The position numbers and the translations under genes were made by a program. Shown here in pieces: positions 1 to 12,000 of a stretch of 64,000 nucleotides of DNA. The notes beneath the pieces were generated by a model. It made no database searches. It saw nothing but the letters and a program-made list of their open reading frames with translations, and was not told the origin of the DNA. This stretch comes from Paratrimastix pyriformis (taxonomy: Eukaryota > Preaxostyla > Paratrimastigidae), in NCBI GenBank assembly GCA_027972325.1, contig JAPMOS010000025.1, forward strand, positions 186,001 through 250,000, read 5' to 3'. Numbering within the stretch: the stretch's first letter is position 1; every line of letters starts with the position of its first letter.

Positions 1-2785
1 GTCGTTGTCGCAGTGCTTGCCCGAGATCTGGTAGAGCTTGTTGATCAGCGTGCCCAGGTCGCGGCCCAGCTGGCGCCACTGCTGGTGCTGGTAGTCCTCG
101 ATGACGTTGTACACGTCGTCATAGACGTCTGTCGGGTCGGGCGCCCAGGACACACCACAGATGAAGACGCGCGTTAGACCCGGCCGGGGCAGTGGGGGGG
201 ACGAGCCAGGGACGGGCCAGGGGCGCTGATCGATCAGTACGGACCGACGCCGGCGATGACGATCTTGACGATGGACTCGACGTTGATGGTGTGGAAGTGG
301 AGCAGCTTGACCAGGTTGTCGATGACGATCGACAGCTCGGGCACCCCGCAGGCCGTGACGCCCTGGCCGACCTCGTGGAGGCAGTCGGCGAGGTCCAGCA
401 TGGCCTTGGAGTACTTCTTGGCCTGGAAGTCGGCGTTGGCCTGCTCCAGGTACTTCCAGGCCCCGTCCAGGTCCTGCTCGCAGGCAACCAGGTGCGACAG
501 GACAACCTTCATGGCCTCCAGCATGCCCTCAACAACCTGGCAGGCTGTCGGGGGGGGGGGGGGGGGGGGGGGGGTGGGGAGGGGGGGAGGAACAGGGGGA
601 AGGGGCGATTCGTGAGTTGATGAGGGCACAGGGGGGGAGGAGGGGAGGGACAGACCGGGGGTGTGGCAGCCGATGAGGCGCAGGTCGGCGATGATGGCGC
701 CCAGGGCGGTGGCGGCCCGGGGGTAGTCCTTCTGGGACATGGCCGTGAAGAAGGCGTACAGGTCCTCGTACATGTCGACGCCCTCGACCATGACGTGGAT
801 GATGTCGTCCACGAAGGAGATGTTGGCCAGGCCCAGCTTCTGGGAGTACTCGACAATCAGGTGGCCGATGGTGGGCACCCCGCACGCGTCGACGGCGTTG
901 CCGAGCTTGGCCATGCCGCTGGCGGCCAGGTCGGTGGCGGCCTGGTACTGCTTGTTCTCCCAGTAGTGCTGGGCCTGGACAAGGTCGGCCCAGCCCGCGT
1001 TGACGGTGCTCTCGCACTGGCGCAGGTCGGGGATGGCCACGTGGAGGACGCGCAGGATGGCCTCGATGGCCACGCAGGCGGGCGACGAGCAGCCCGACTG
1101 CTGCAGCCGGGAGAGCAGAACGGCAAGGTCGCGGCCGAAGGCGTCGTAGTTCTTGGCGGCCAGGTCCTTGTACGCCTGGTAGATGTCCTGTGGGTCGAAG
1201 AGGGCGAGGGCGAGGGTGAGAGGAAGGCGGATCAGGATGTGCAAGGAGAAGGCGCTGGCGCAGAGCAAAAAGAAGGCGCTGGCGCAGAGCAGGGGAGTGC
1301 CGGGGCTGGGGGCCGGACCTGGTAGAGATCAACCCCATCGACGATGACATGGACAACGTCGTTGACGACGGTGATGTTGGCCAGGCCCAGGGCCTTGGCC
1401 TCGGCGACCACCAGGGCGGCCACGTCGGGCAGGCCGCAGTCGGAGACGGACTGGCCCAGGATGGAGAGGCCCTGGGCAAGCTGCTTGACGGCCGGGGCGT
1501 ACTGCTTCTGGGCGAACTGGGCGAAGGCGGCCTGGATGGTGTTCATGGCCCCGGTCATGTCAGCCTCGCACTGCTGCAGGTCGGGGATGATGATCTCGAG
1601 CATCTTCAGGATGCCCGTGACCACCTCGCACGACTGGGAGGTGCACCCCGTGGCGGCGATCTCCGTGACCAGGGTCGCCAGCCGGACGCCCATGTCGCGG
1701 TAGTTCTTGGTGGTGATATCCTGGGAGAGCTGGTACAGGTTCTGGTACACGTCAACACCTGTGCCCCACCCACCACAGTGCCCACCACCACAGTGCACAG
1801 TGAACGATCAGTCACCGGCGGACGAGGGGGGAGGCAGAGGGGGGAGGGAGGACGAGGATGGGTTCATGAGGCGGCGGACCGTTGACGAGCACCTTGACCA
1901 CCTGGTCGGAGATGACGACAACGTCGGCCAGGCCGAGCTTCTTGGCCTCGTCGGAGATCAGGCGGCCGAGGTCGGGCAGGCCACAGTCGTCGACGGCGTT
2001 GGAGATGGTGTACAGGGCTTGGGACAGCTGGACGACGGCGTCCTTGGTGTTCTTCTTCTGCATGTCGTAGAGGAAGGTGCCAAGCTGCTGCCAGGCCGAG
2101 TCGATGTCGGCCGTGCATTGCTTCATGTGGGGCAGCACCTGACCGAAGGCCTTCAGCAGGCCCTCAACGATGATGCAAGTCGGGGTGTTGCAGCTGGCGG
2201 CTTGAAGCTTCATCAGGAGGTCCGAAACGGCAACGCCGAAGTTCGTGTAGTCCTGAGAGGAGATGCTGTGGCAGAATCAGTTGAGAAGGAACAGTGGAGG
2301 GGGTAAAAAAGCAAACCTCTTGGCAATAGTCAAAAGATCGTCGTAAATGTTGGCGCCATTGACCAGAATCTGGACACCCTGGCTCAGAACGGTGATGTTG
2401 CTAAACAAAAAAATGAGACGCTCGGGAAAATTCGGCCAAAATAAACAGACGCAAGGTGGAGATCCTTGGCAACACCCTCAATGAGCTGGGCAACACCTTG
2501 CAGCTGGCAGGCGGAGAGAGCCTTGCCGGTGATATCGAGGGCATCTGCAAAGTCAAAAACGGCCTTCTGGTACTGCCGAGACTGGTACTCAGTAGAAGCC
2601 TTCTGGGCAAGCGCAATAGCCTGATCGACGTCGGTGAGGCACATGTTGAGATCGATCGAGAAACCAAGTCCCTGCAGCAAGCCTTGGATAAAACGGCACT
2701 CATTGGAAGTGCAACCATCGTTCATCTGACGCAGGGGCATCGCGAGCACAGCGGCCGCGAAAAAGGCGAAGAGAAAGAGCCGCAT
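1..2785 (-). CDS. Secreted tandem-repeat protein (3' end beyond window)
   Basis: Seven exons can be chained in phase: 2451-2785, 2317-2400, 1880-2265, 1319-1758, 656-1187, 245-544 and 1-128, the last running off the left edge. The protein opens with a signal peptide (MRLFLFAFFAAAVLAMPLRQ). It then repeats a roughly 145-residue, mainly helical unit at least four times, with a further copy entering at the edge. Each unit has conserved cysteines: a C-x-(S/T)-x-x-C pair near its start, a lone Cys about 30 residues later, and a CG(V/L)P motif before a hydrophobic stretch ending in a V-x-G-V-D-x-Y linker. Introns fall at or near the unit junctions, so the array probably grew by exon duplication. 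Paired cysteines and the signal peptide point to the secretory lumen or cell surface. I do not recognise the family and give no function. Exon structure is well supported. Confidence 0.8.
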
Positions 2786-3370
2786 TTCCGTGTGCAGTCT
2801 AGAGCCTTGGTTATTGAACGGCCTTTGTTCACTGCGAACGACCCTTTCGGTCTCGTGATCGAGCGACGTTTAATTTTTTTCTGAAATGAGAACAAGGTTG
2901 GTCAAGATATATCTCCAAACTGTGCCTCCGCGGAACATCGACACCGCACTGCATTTTGGGATGGACGGATGGGTGGGTGGCAATTTTGTTCCGACGGAGA
3001 CACAGAGACTCAGTGCAGGTGTCCCAACGAGGTCACCTTCTCTCTCTCTTCGGGATTTCGTGGCTGGATCGATGGCTGGTGGCTTGGCACCCGGTGGGCC
3101 TGGCGGAAGAGGTTCCCCCTCAAGGTCTTTTTCGGAAGTGCGTGCCGTGGCGCCTCTCTGGTGGGAGGGTCCCTCCAATCATCTGAACCCTTGGCCTCCA
3201 CAGCTCATCAGTCAGCCGGCTCTCCCTCCACCGCCATGACCGGGGCCGAGGGAACGGGCGAAAGTACACGTGGTGGCGCCGTCCCAGAGATCCAGGAGAT
3301 CGGGGGCCAGCCCTGTCGGCTTGGGTGAGAGCCTTCCACCGCAGCTCCGGCCATGCAGACATCGATTTCT
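2786..3370. other. Intergenic stretch, 585 bp
   Basis: This lies between the secreted-protein start and the DNMT2 stop, both on the minus strand. It should hold the secreted gene's promoter and the DNMT2 3' region. The short frames here show no family similarity and no splice-consistent chain. The AT-rich tract near 2870-2885 is the only compositional feature seen. Confidence 0.4.
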
Positions 3371-4861
3371 TCATTCCATGGAGAAGCCGGCCACGAGATA
3401 CCGGAACAAGACCCCCACCACTGCGGAGTTGAGCGAGTTGCCCAAAAGGCGGTATCGTTGCCGAAGCGTGACCTCCCCAAAATCAAGAGGGTGTCCGGGC
3501 ATGCCGGGCGGATCCTCGGGCGACAGGGGCCATGGAATCGATGGGGGACGGGGCACGTAGGGATCTTGTGGGGGTGGCGCTGGGAAGCAATGAAGCCGGG
3601 CAATTTCGAGGGGGTGGAAAAATCGGAGCTAAAAAAAGCAGCAGCACGATGGTCATCCCCCGGGCAATAGCAGCACGGACGTTGCCGTTGGCCATCCGAA
3701 ACACCGAGCCGGCCCCTTCCGCGAGCTTTGTGTATCCCTTCGTAAAGCAGCACGTGTGGTCATCCTGTGGCCCGACCAGGTCTGCAGGGCCGTCAGATTC
3801 AGGAGGCGGGCGCGGGGGACGGTCACGGACCCATGGCCTGGACTCGAGCGGCGAAGGCGGGGTAGGTTTCCAGCCAGAGGGACCGGTCGTCGTCATTCCG
3901 GCGGTCCATGAAAATCCCCAGGGGCGTGGCGCCCACCGCGTGGAGCCGGTATGATCCCCCGCCACAGCCCAAATCTCCATCACCCTCGGCCTCCTCCACT
4001 TCCTCCGTTCGTCCCGTCCCCACGGTTGTCTCTTCCCCCACGGGGATCGCAGCGGGGATCACGACCTCGGCGGGCGGAGCGGGGGCAGCCGAGGGGGGGA
4101 GCGAGGCCAGGAACCGTGCAAGGGTCTGGACCCACATCGGGGCGGCCGGGTCTGCCCAGCGAGGCAGCCCCGTTTGCACGGGGAGCGGTGGCCCTGGGTG
4201 CAAGGGAGGGATGGGCTGTGTTGGCTCCCGCTGGGGCGCAAGCGGGGCCGAGGCCACTCGCAACTTGGCCTATAGGCGGGCAGGAATGAGGTCGGTCAAG
4301 GTCGAACGAGCAAACAGACGAGAAGGAAAAAGCGGAGCCGGCTATTTGGGACCCCACAATCGACGGGGCTGATCAAATAAGCGCGAACGGTATATCCCTG
4401 AAGGCTGCGCGGTGACAAGGCCGATCCACAAATCAACAGACCTTCTCCAAGAGGGCCGAATACAGCATACTAAAACTCACGCTGCGCTGAAAAAGATGGA
4501 CATTCTCGAGAAGAATATATCTTGGCGGGTGGCACATCTCTCTGATACGTTGAGTGAGGCAGAGAAGGGCCGATGCCCGAATGTCGAGGTGGTCGCGCTG
4601 ATTACCCAATCGGGTGTAAGGTTGGCACGGGGGGCTCATTGTCCACACGTCTGCATCCCATGCGTCCAACTTCTTTGTGGTGAGAGAGCAGATGTCACCT
4701 GCGCGAGGGGTCTCCCCGAAGGAGGCCTTGTAAGCGGTATTTGCGACAGTGTTGGTATCGAATGCGCAAACGATATGGGTTGGAATCCCACTCAATTCAA
4801 GACCCATCCGCATCCCACCTATTCCGCTGAAGAACTCTAGCACCCGCAAAGGGGTTATCAT
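3371..4861 (-). CDS. DNMT2: DNMT2-type tRNA (cytosine-38 C5) methyltransferase
   Basis: Five in-phase exons: 4442-4861, 4320-4397, 3831-4269, 3681-3781 and 3371-3628, giving about 431 residues (human DNMT2 is 391). DNMT2 uses SAM to methylate C38 in tRNA anticodon loops. Motif I is FFSGIGG, motif IV has the catalytic Cys in SPPCQPYTR, motif VI is ILLENV, and motif VIII is CGVPNSR with LRFF after it. The DNMT2-diagnostic CFT signature is present as CCFTKGY. LRFFHPLEIARL then leads to motif X, YRLLGNSLN. All catalytic motifs are intact. The extra length is a Pro/Ala/Glu-rich insertion between motif VIII and the CFT motif. Donors are GTCTG or GTCCG; introns are 44-52 bp. The gene is divergent from RAD1, with 178 bp between the start codons. 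Family assignment is very secure. Confidence 0.95.
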
Positions 4862-5039
4862 CTATGATCGATGGACAGAGATAGGGGGGGCAGAAGGAGA
4901 AAAGAGGACAGAAGGAGAAAAGAGGGTTCCCAACCCGAAAGGTCCTATCAGCAACAGACCTGTCAACCGCTCCTCTGGACCGGATGTCGGCCACCGCTTC
5001 CTCTGGCCCCAGTAGCGGAGCACCGAGTGAGATCCAGCA

Positions 5040-7266
5040 ATGCAAGGTCTCATTTTTGCCGAAGAAATCCGCATCTTCTGTTTGGTACAGTTTCTTTGTA
5101 AATGCCGTTCCGCCAAGGAAATTGCCAATATTTTTGATGCAATTCATTTCAAAAAGGATGAGGTCTTGATATTGGTTGAATTTTCCTGAATCTTTTCCAG
5201 TTTGTGAGCATCCGCATCTGGGATCAGGGTCTTCGGTTCACCTTTGAAGAGGCCCACTCTCTCCAAGGGGTCGCGTTCATTAGAAAGGAGATGTTTGATG
5301 AGTATCATTTCTCCGAGCAAGAACCCCTTGATGTCCGTCCATCCCTCAAGCCATTCGTCCTCGACACTCCCGATTCTTTTTTCCCCTGCAGATGAACCTC
5401 AATCTCACATACATTCTGGATTCGCTCATGGTTTTCAGTGGCCAACCCGCCTCTCTCCAAATCTGCTATAAAGAGATCGGAGGTCCCTTGGTTTTCATGT
5501 CTGTCCGCCACCCACCCTGCTCCGGCCCCACCACGGTTGGCCACCTGGCAGGCTCCAGGACGGTTCTGTCGTGACGGATGCCTCCATCCAGACCCAAGAG
5601 GCTGAGGAACCCTCGGACTTTGGGTTTCCGGCGGAAGAAGTCGCCAACGAAGCCACCATCGAGGTGCGTCCTCTCGCGTTGCCATTTTTCTCACCCTGTT
5701 TGACTCACCGCTGCCCCCGACCCCGAGCAGTCTTCGTATCTGGCGGCACTGGACTGTGGCGAGGGTGCCAAGGGGACCATGACGATCTACTTCTGGGCCG
5801 AGGGGATCCGCATCAGCACCGTCACCGACCACGGCTCCTTCGAGGTCCGCTCATCCCCCCGATCGCGGCACTCGGCTCACGGCTTGCCTCGTCACCTTAG
5901 GTGGACTTCCCGCGCAGTTGCTTCGCACAGTTCGACTGTCACGTCGAGCAGGCCATGTCGTCTGTCGGCCCCCCCTCCTCATTCCTCCTCATTCTTTCTC
6001 CCATCTGCCATGGCCTGCTCCAGGTACGGGCAGCAGCTCTTCCAGCCCACCCTGAAGGCCGTCCCCAAGGCGGTGCACACGTGCATCCGGCTGAGCACGG
6101 CGGGCATCCTCTCGGTCACCCACCGCATCCGCACCGACGCCGAGACCCGCCAGGCCTTCGTCGAGTACTTCCTGCTGCCCACCGCCCCCTCGGTCGAGGA
6201 TGGCCCGGGGGCACCGGCCGGCGGGGCGGGGCCCCGTCCATCCCGCAGCTGCCTGCCGCCCTACAGCGGCGCCCCGCCACCTCCACTCGCAGCCCCACCG
6301 TGCCCCTGCCCCCGCCCAAGCGGCACCCCCTCGAACCGCCCCAGACACTGTCGCCTCCGCAGCGTCCGTCGAGCCCCCTCGAGTCGACCCCGCCGCCGCA
6401 GCTACCCCAGGAACAGCCCCAGCAGCCCCAGCAAGAACCACAGCAACCCCAGCAAGAACCACAGCAGCTCCAGCAACCCCAGCAGGAGCAACCCCAACCG
6501 CAGCCGCTGCCTGGCGGTGGAAGCGCGGCGGCGGAGGTGGTCGCCCCGTCGCAGGTGAAGTCCGAGCAGGACGCCCCGATGGAGGTCGAACCTCAGCTCA
6601 TCGCAGGCACCCAGCCGCCATCCCCCGCAGCCGCGCCCCCGTCGCCGCCACCCCCGCAACCTGGGGCGCTCCGAAGGCCCCTGCCCGCGCCCCTGCCTGC
6701 CCCATTGCCGCAACCTGGGGCGGCCAAGGTTGGCGACGACTCGTTGCAGTGGACGCCCCCCCAGCAGCTGGCCCCGGGCGAAGAAGGCTTCGAGGGCGTC
6801 GCGGAGGCGGCCGTGGTGCCGGCATCCCCTCCAGCCCCCGAGGACGAAGAGGGCCGCCCCGTGGCCCCACCCAGCCCTTCCTTCCTCCAGCGCCGGTTGG
6901 CGGGGGCCCAGTGGGCCGAGGGGTGGGATCGGGTCGACGAGGAGGACCCCCAGCCCCAGCCCGAGGTCGTCCCGGCCTCGCCCCGCCCCGCCCCCGGCCC
7001 CCCCTGCGGCGGCCCCACAGCCACACCCCGCCCAGCGCAGCCGCCTGTCCCCGCCGTCTTTGACGCCATCCCCCTCCCCCTCCCAGCAGCCAGTGCAGCC
7101 ACTTCAGGCTCCGCGCGCCGCTCCCCATACACCCCCACCCTCCGCTCAGCCCCAGCCCCAACAGTACCAGCCCTCGCCCGGACAGCCTCCCCCCAGCAGC
7201 GCGAGCCAGCGACAAACCCGTCACCCCCCTCGCGCCACCCCTCCCCCTCCAGCGCCAGCCCAGTGA
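5040..7266 (+). CDS. RAD1: RAD1-like 9-1-1 checkpoint clamp subunit with Pro/Gln-rich tail
   Basis: Exons 5040-5162, 5201-5332, 5392-5498, 5552-5663, 5731-5844, 5901-5959 and 6024 onward chain in phase into a PCNA-fold clamp protein. RAD1 partners RAD9 and HUS1 in the ring loaded at DNA damage to activate ATR-type signalling. Matches to RAD1 include the N-terminal DAIHF block, LRFTFEEAHSLQGVAFI, MNLNLTYILDSLMVF, the LQDG-x-VVTD strand followed by a TQEAEEP segment, and a C-terminal SVTHRIR...FVEYFLLP ending. RAD1 normally stops at that point. Here the frame stays open into a Pro/Gln/Ala-rich tail of several hundred codons, but the coding frame changes at least twice after about 6190 and I could not fix the splices. 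One candidate stop is at 7264-7266. A further coding-like stretch in another frame runs to about 7850. Core assignment is secure; the 3' end is not. Confidence 0.82.
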
Positions 7267-7950
7267 CGGGCCGCCCCAGGTCCACGGGTCGCCCCTCTCG
7301 CCCCTTGCGGGCCCCACCTCGCGGGGCGGCTTTGTGCCGGGCTCCCCGCCCCAGCCCGCCCTGGGCTCGCCCCTGATGCCGGGGGGCATGCTCTCGTCAC
7401 GCTTCTCCTTCCCCGCCCCCGAGCCGGCAGCCGCGCCCCCGACATCCCACATCGCCCAGCAGGCGGGCCGCCTGGGGGGGCCAGGGTCGGGCCCCAAGCG
7501 GCAGATCCAGCTGCCCCGGCTGGAGCCCCTGCAGGCCCTCGCCTACGGCACCCGCCAGCCCGCACCTCCCCAGGGCAGCCCCGCCCTCGACCCCGGCCGG
7601 CCGGATGCTCGCAAGCGGCCACGGACCGACCCGTCGCCAGCCGCCCCCCAGCCGGCCCTCCCCCTGCCCGAGAGCGGCTCGTCGCCCGAGAACAACACCC
7701 CCGACATCGTCTACGAGCTTCTCGGAGGCCGCCGCGGGCCGGCCCCCCGCACCACCACCCCGCCACTCCTCCCCTCCCCGAGGGAGCGCCCCGACGCAGA
7801 TGACGATCCGGTATGGGCGGAACCCCTTTCGGGGGAAGCGGCCGCCCAGAGAAAAAGCGGGGCCCGAGCAGGGGGGCGGGGACGGAAAACACCTCCCCCC
7901 CACCTTCCCTCCTCCCACCCCCCACCACCCACCCCACTGCGGAAAGATCT
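7267..7950 (+). other. Coding-like Pro-rich stretch, possible continuation of the RAD1 tail
   Basis: One frame is open and protein-like. It contains a basic, NLS-like DARKRPRTD segment and an acidic NNTPDIVYELLGG block, then loses protein character near 7850. It could be the spliced 3' end of the RAD1 tail or the last exon of a separate small gene. No start codon or splice pair clearly decides. It converges on the minus-strand gene ending at 7990. Confidence 0.35.
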
Positions 7951-7989
7951 CTCTATGTACAGCCGAAGGCCCCAGCTCAAAGGCACAGC

Positions 7990-8958
7990 TCATTCGGGGT
8001 GGGCGAGGAGGGGCACGGGCGAGGTGGACCCGCCCGGGGTCGCGTCCTCGTCGGCCGTCCGCAGGAGGGCCATGAAGGCCTTCTTGTCGCCCTCGGGGGC
8101 GGCCGGGGCCCACTCGAACCCCTCGAACGAGAGCCGCGTGGCGATGAGCCGCAGCCGGCGCGGCCCGGACGGCAGGACAGCCGGGCTGGTGCGGGCCAGC
8201 GGCGGCACGAAGAGGGGGGCCGTCGGGGGCGCAGCGGGGGCCTCCCGAATGGCGGCCGCGACCCGGTCCATGAGGGCCCGGGGGGATTCCCACGCGGGGG
8301 CTGCGGCCGTGCCCTCGGGCAGCTCGAGGGCCCGATCCAGGGCGAAGGTGGCCTGGAAGCGGACCGTCCACCGGACGAGGGGGGCGATCGTGCGCATGGC
8401 CTTCAGGTGGGTCACCTCCACCGACCCCGTGGCCGGGTCGGCCGGCAGGCGGCACTCGATGTCCCATCGGCCCCCGTCCACGAACGGGAACTTGGCGAAG
8501 ATTGCCGTGTGCAGGTTCTCGATGAGCGCGTGCGGGAAGACCTGGCTCCAGACCTGCCCCGGGGGTGGTGGGGGTGGGGGTGGGGGGTGGGGGGGGGGGG
8601 TGCGGAGAGATGGCGATGCGACCGGGTCGGGGGTGGGAGCTTGGCGAGCCAGCAGGGTGGGGGCGGTGCGGACTTTCAAGAAGAACCGGAAGGGCGAGAC
8701 CGGGTCGACGAACGCGTCCAGCCAGCCCCCGAAGGTGACCGCCTGCATCATCTCGGGCCGCCCGTGCAGGTGCTCCATCACGGCCTGCCGCAGGGCGCCC
8801 GTCCGCTCGGGCTGGACGACCTCTGACAGAAGAATCAGCATCGCCGAGACGATGTTCTCCTGCGGGGGGCGTTCGGGGAACCGCCCCAGGAAATCGGCCC
8901 CGCTCTCGTCCAAGATGGACGTGTGCGGGAAGAACCGAGGCACATCCTGATCAATCAT
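7990..8958 (-). CDS. Unrecognised conserved-looking protein, about 282 aa
   Basis: Two exons, 8674-8958 and 7990-8553, join in phase across a 120-bp intron with donor GTCCGC and a C-rich tract (G-rich on the given strand) before the acceptor AG. The start chosen is the ATG at 8958 (MIDQDVPRFF), because the longer upstream frame would overlap the first exon of the divergent gene at 9007. The protein looks globular and mixed alpha/beta. It has a helical first half (ENIVSAMLILLSEVV, GALRQAVMEHL), a central segment with SVEVTHLKAMRTI, and a C-terminus with RRLRLIATRLSFEGFEWAP. No catalytic motif, signal peptide or membrane segment is visible. I do not recognise the family. Confidence 0.65.
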   Translation of the reverse strand: MIDQDVPRFFPHTSILDESGADFLGRFPERPPQENIVSAMLILLSEVVQPERTGALRQAVMEHLHGRPEMMQAVTFGGWLDAFVDPVSPFRFFLKVRTAPTLLARQAPTPDPVASPSLRTPPPHPPPPPPPPPGQVWSQVFPHALIENLHTAIFAKFPFVDGGRWDIECRLPADPATGSVEVTHLKAMRTIAPLVRWTVRFQATFALDRALELPEGTAAAPAWESPRALMDRVAAAIREAPAAPPTAPLFVPPLARTSPAVLPSGPRRLRLIATRLSFEGFEWAPAAPEGDKKAFMALLRTADEDATPGGSTSPVPLLAHPE

Positions 8959-9006
8959 GACGTTAGTCGGAGGAGGGGTGAAGAAAAACAACCTTCTCAG
9001 TTGAAT

Positions 9007-12000
9007 CATGGCCGAGCATATTGAAGACCTTCTTCGTCTCCTCTTCAATCCAGAGGAGATCAAGGTGCGGAGGTCCACGAAGGTGGGCGGCGGCGGCAAT
9101 TTTCTGGAGAGATTGAACTTCTGTACATTTTGGCCTCCTCGAACTGGACGGAAAGCACCCCATCGCCTCACAAAAAAAAGCAACTGATCGAACTCTAATT
9201 ACACTACACTGGGATTTACCGACTAGTTCGGGCCAGTCTTCACCCGCGAACACATTCTTGCTGGCTTCTCTGGCATCACTCCCGCCAAAGCAACGCGATA
9301 AAATCCTTGCGCTCTTGTTGCAGAAGGGAGTCCATTTTTCCCAGGATCCTACTGGGAATGTTGTTGTATCACTCCCCGTTCCTCCCGCGGCAGAAGCAGC
9401 TCGCCAACAACCAGAACCCAGGTTTGTTCACGAGGAATCCCGCATCTTTTTGCGACATTTCCCGTCCCCCTGCCGTTTAGACAACAATCTGCACCTCAAC
9501 AACCCTTGCGGACGAGTCGGCGCTCCGTGGCCCTGGCCCCCTCCGCCAGCCGGCGCTCTGCCCCCAATAAAACCCCACCACCACCTCGTTCTCGATCTTC
9601 GGGCGCTCCGGCCTGGCATCCCTCGCCCCGGACCTCTCGCCCCCAGGCCTCTCGCTCCCCCGCTCCGCGCGCCCCTGTGACGGCTTCGCGGCCCCCGCGT
9701 GCCTTGCCGACCCTCCCGCCGTCATCCACGCCCCGCCAGCCATTTTTGTATTCCCAACCGCAGCAGCAGTCCCCGCCCGCTTGGTCGCCCACCGCCCCAG
9801 TGCCGAGCGGGGCGGCCATCTCAGTGCCCTCCCTTCCCCCGGCCTCCCTCCCCCCGGCCTCCCTTCCCCCGGCCCTGCCGACCCTCTTCCCCAACCCCAA
9901 CGCGGGCTCGGGCTTCTCTCTGGTGCCGTCCGCGTCGCCGTCCGGCCCGGCGGGGTGGGGCGGGCCGCGACCCATCTTCTCCTCGACCCCCATGATGGGC
10001 CCGCCCGCCGCCGAGGAGACCTTCCCCCGGTCGGCCCCGCCCGCCCCGCCCGCCCCCAGCAGCGGCCTGTTCCGCGAGAGCCCGGCTTTCCCGCTCCTCT
10101 GGCCGGGTATCATGGGCGCCGCCCCCGCTGCTCCCACCGAGGCCGACCGGGCCGCCCCGGGTCCGCTGGGTGGGCCGCCTGATGGCCTGGGCGCGGGCCT
10201 GGGACTGGTGCTGGGCGACCCGGAGTGGACCACGGGCCCTGCCCCCTCGGCCGCCCAACATCCGCAGCCGGCGGGTGGCCTGGCGGTGCCGGCGGGCCCA
10301 TCCCCGACCGGCCAGCCGCCCACCCCGGCCCAGCTGCTCGACCTGGGCGGGGCCCCGCTGCCTGATGCGTCCGTCCGGCCCCGTGCCGCCCATGCCCCCG
10401 CCCTGACCCCCCGCCCCACACCCCGACCGCCCGCCAATGTGCTTCGCCTCGCCCTCCACCCTCCGCTGGTCCCCCCCCCCCCCCTCGCATGCACCGCAGT
10501 GAGACGATCGTCGTGCCGCCGGCCGACTCGGCCGACCTGCCCGAGATGAGCCGCTACCGGACCTTCCGAGCCCTGATCGGCTCCGCCGAGGGCCCCATGC
10601 GGGTCCGTCTGGCCCCCGCCTCTCCTCCCTCTCCTCCCCTGCGCCTCCTCCTCGCGTCCTCACCCACCCCCCACCCTCCCCACTGCCTGGCCTGCAGGTC
10701 AAGTGGCGGCCGCTGGGGTGGCTGGTGCGGCAGGTGGAGGAGATCTACGATGCGCTGACCCCGCCGGGGGCCGCCTCGGGCCGTCCCACCGGCCCGGCCG
10801 CCTCGGGGCTGCTCTCCCCGCCCGCATCGCCCGCCTCCCGCCCCGCCCTCTCGCCCTCGCCGGCCGGCTTCCCCTGGGACGCCCCGGCCCCGGCCCCGGT
10901 GGGGCCCGATGGGTATCCCCCCTCGGGTGTGGCCGTCGTGGTGGACTCGGCCCCGGGGCCGCTGCCCCCCGCGGCGACGGTGCCCCACCACCTGACGGCC
11001 CCCTACGTGCGCTTCCACGAGGCCCTCCAGCAGCTGGCGGCCCTGCAGCAGGCCGCCCAGGAGCGACAGGGGGCCGGGGCCTCGGGGACCTACTGGGAGG
11101 GCATGCGGGGCCTGATGGCCGGGCTGGCCTGCCCCCGGCTGCCCCACCTGGAGGCCATGCCCCATCTGCTCATGCGCCACTTCAGCAAGCGCTACGGGAT
11201 CCGCTCCCTCGTCGAGCAGGTCGGATGCCCCCGCCAGCAGGCACGCGATCGCTCCCCACCCCCCGAGCGGCCTCGTGGGTCGGCGCGGTCGGGCGCAGCA
11301 GCGCGAGCAAGGGGCCCCATCCTGACGGGTGCGAGGGGGGGTGCGCGTGGGGCGCAGAGCTGCTGGGACCTGCTGGCCAACGTGGAGGCCCACCGTGCGG
11401 GCAGCCTCGAGGCCGAGCTCTTCGGCCGCTTCCTGGTCGGCCCCCCCGCCCCGCCTGCACGCCCCTCCCCGCCCCACCGGCAGCACCCGTCGCCCCCGCC
11501 TGCCCTCGACGCCTTGGTCCTGCCTGACTCGGATCCCGTGTGGCTTTGGACGGTGTGTATCGGTGTGTCTGTCTCTGTCTGTCTGTCTCTGTCTGTCTGT
11601 CTGCCTGTGCCGGTCGGTGTGGGGGTGGTGCGCGCGTCTGCAGAACGAGGACCTGGCGGGGCCCGACCTGCTCTTCTACCTGCACGCCCGGCTGGCCCTC
11701 CTGGGGGCCGTCAGGCGCCTCTGCCCCAGCAGCTTCGCCCCGGCCGCCAGCAGCCCCGCCCGCCGCAGCCCGGCAAAGCCCCGCGCCGGGCCCACAAGCG
11801 GCCTCACCCCATACGCACTCGTCAGCCCGCCCGCCCGCTCCCCGATCCACCCCGGTGGGCAGGCCAATCGATTGCTGCACCGCCTGCCTGCCCGCCTGCC
11901 TGCCTGCCTGTCCGCCGCCTGCCCGCCTGCCCGTCGGTCACCATGGTTGGGGCTTCCGGGGGCTGGTGGTCGCAGCGGCTGCACGCCACCTGGCTGCCCC

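Noticed and set aside
2886-3328. Short plus-strand frames in the DNMT2 3' flank
   Set aside because: Composition is not protein-like, there is no splice-consistent extension, and several frames overlap equally.
4797-5147. Minus-strand frame overlapping the DNMT2 and RAD1 starts
   Set aside because: It runs antisense to RAD1 exon 1 and through the divergent promoter, and shows no family similarity.
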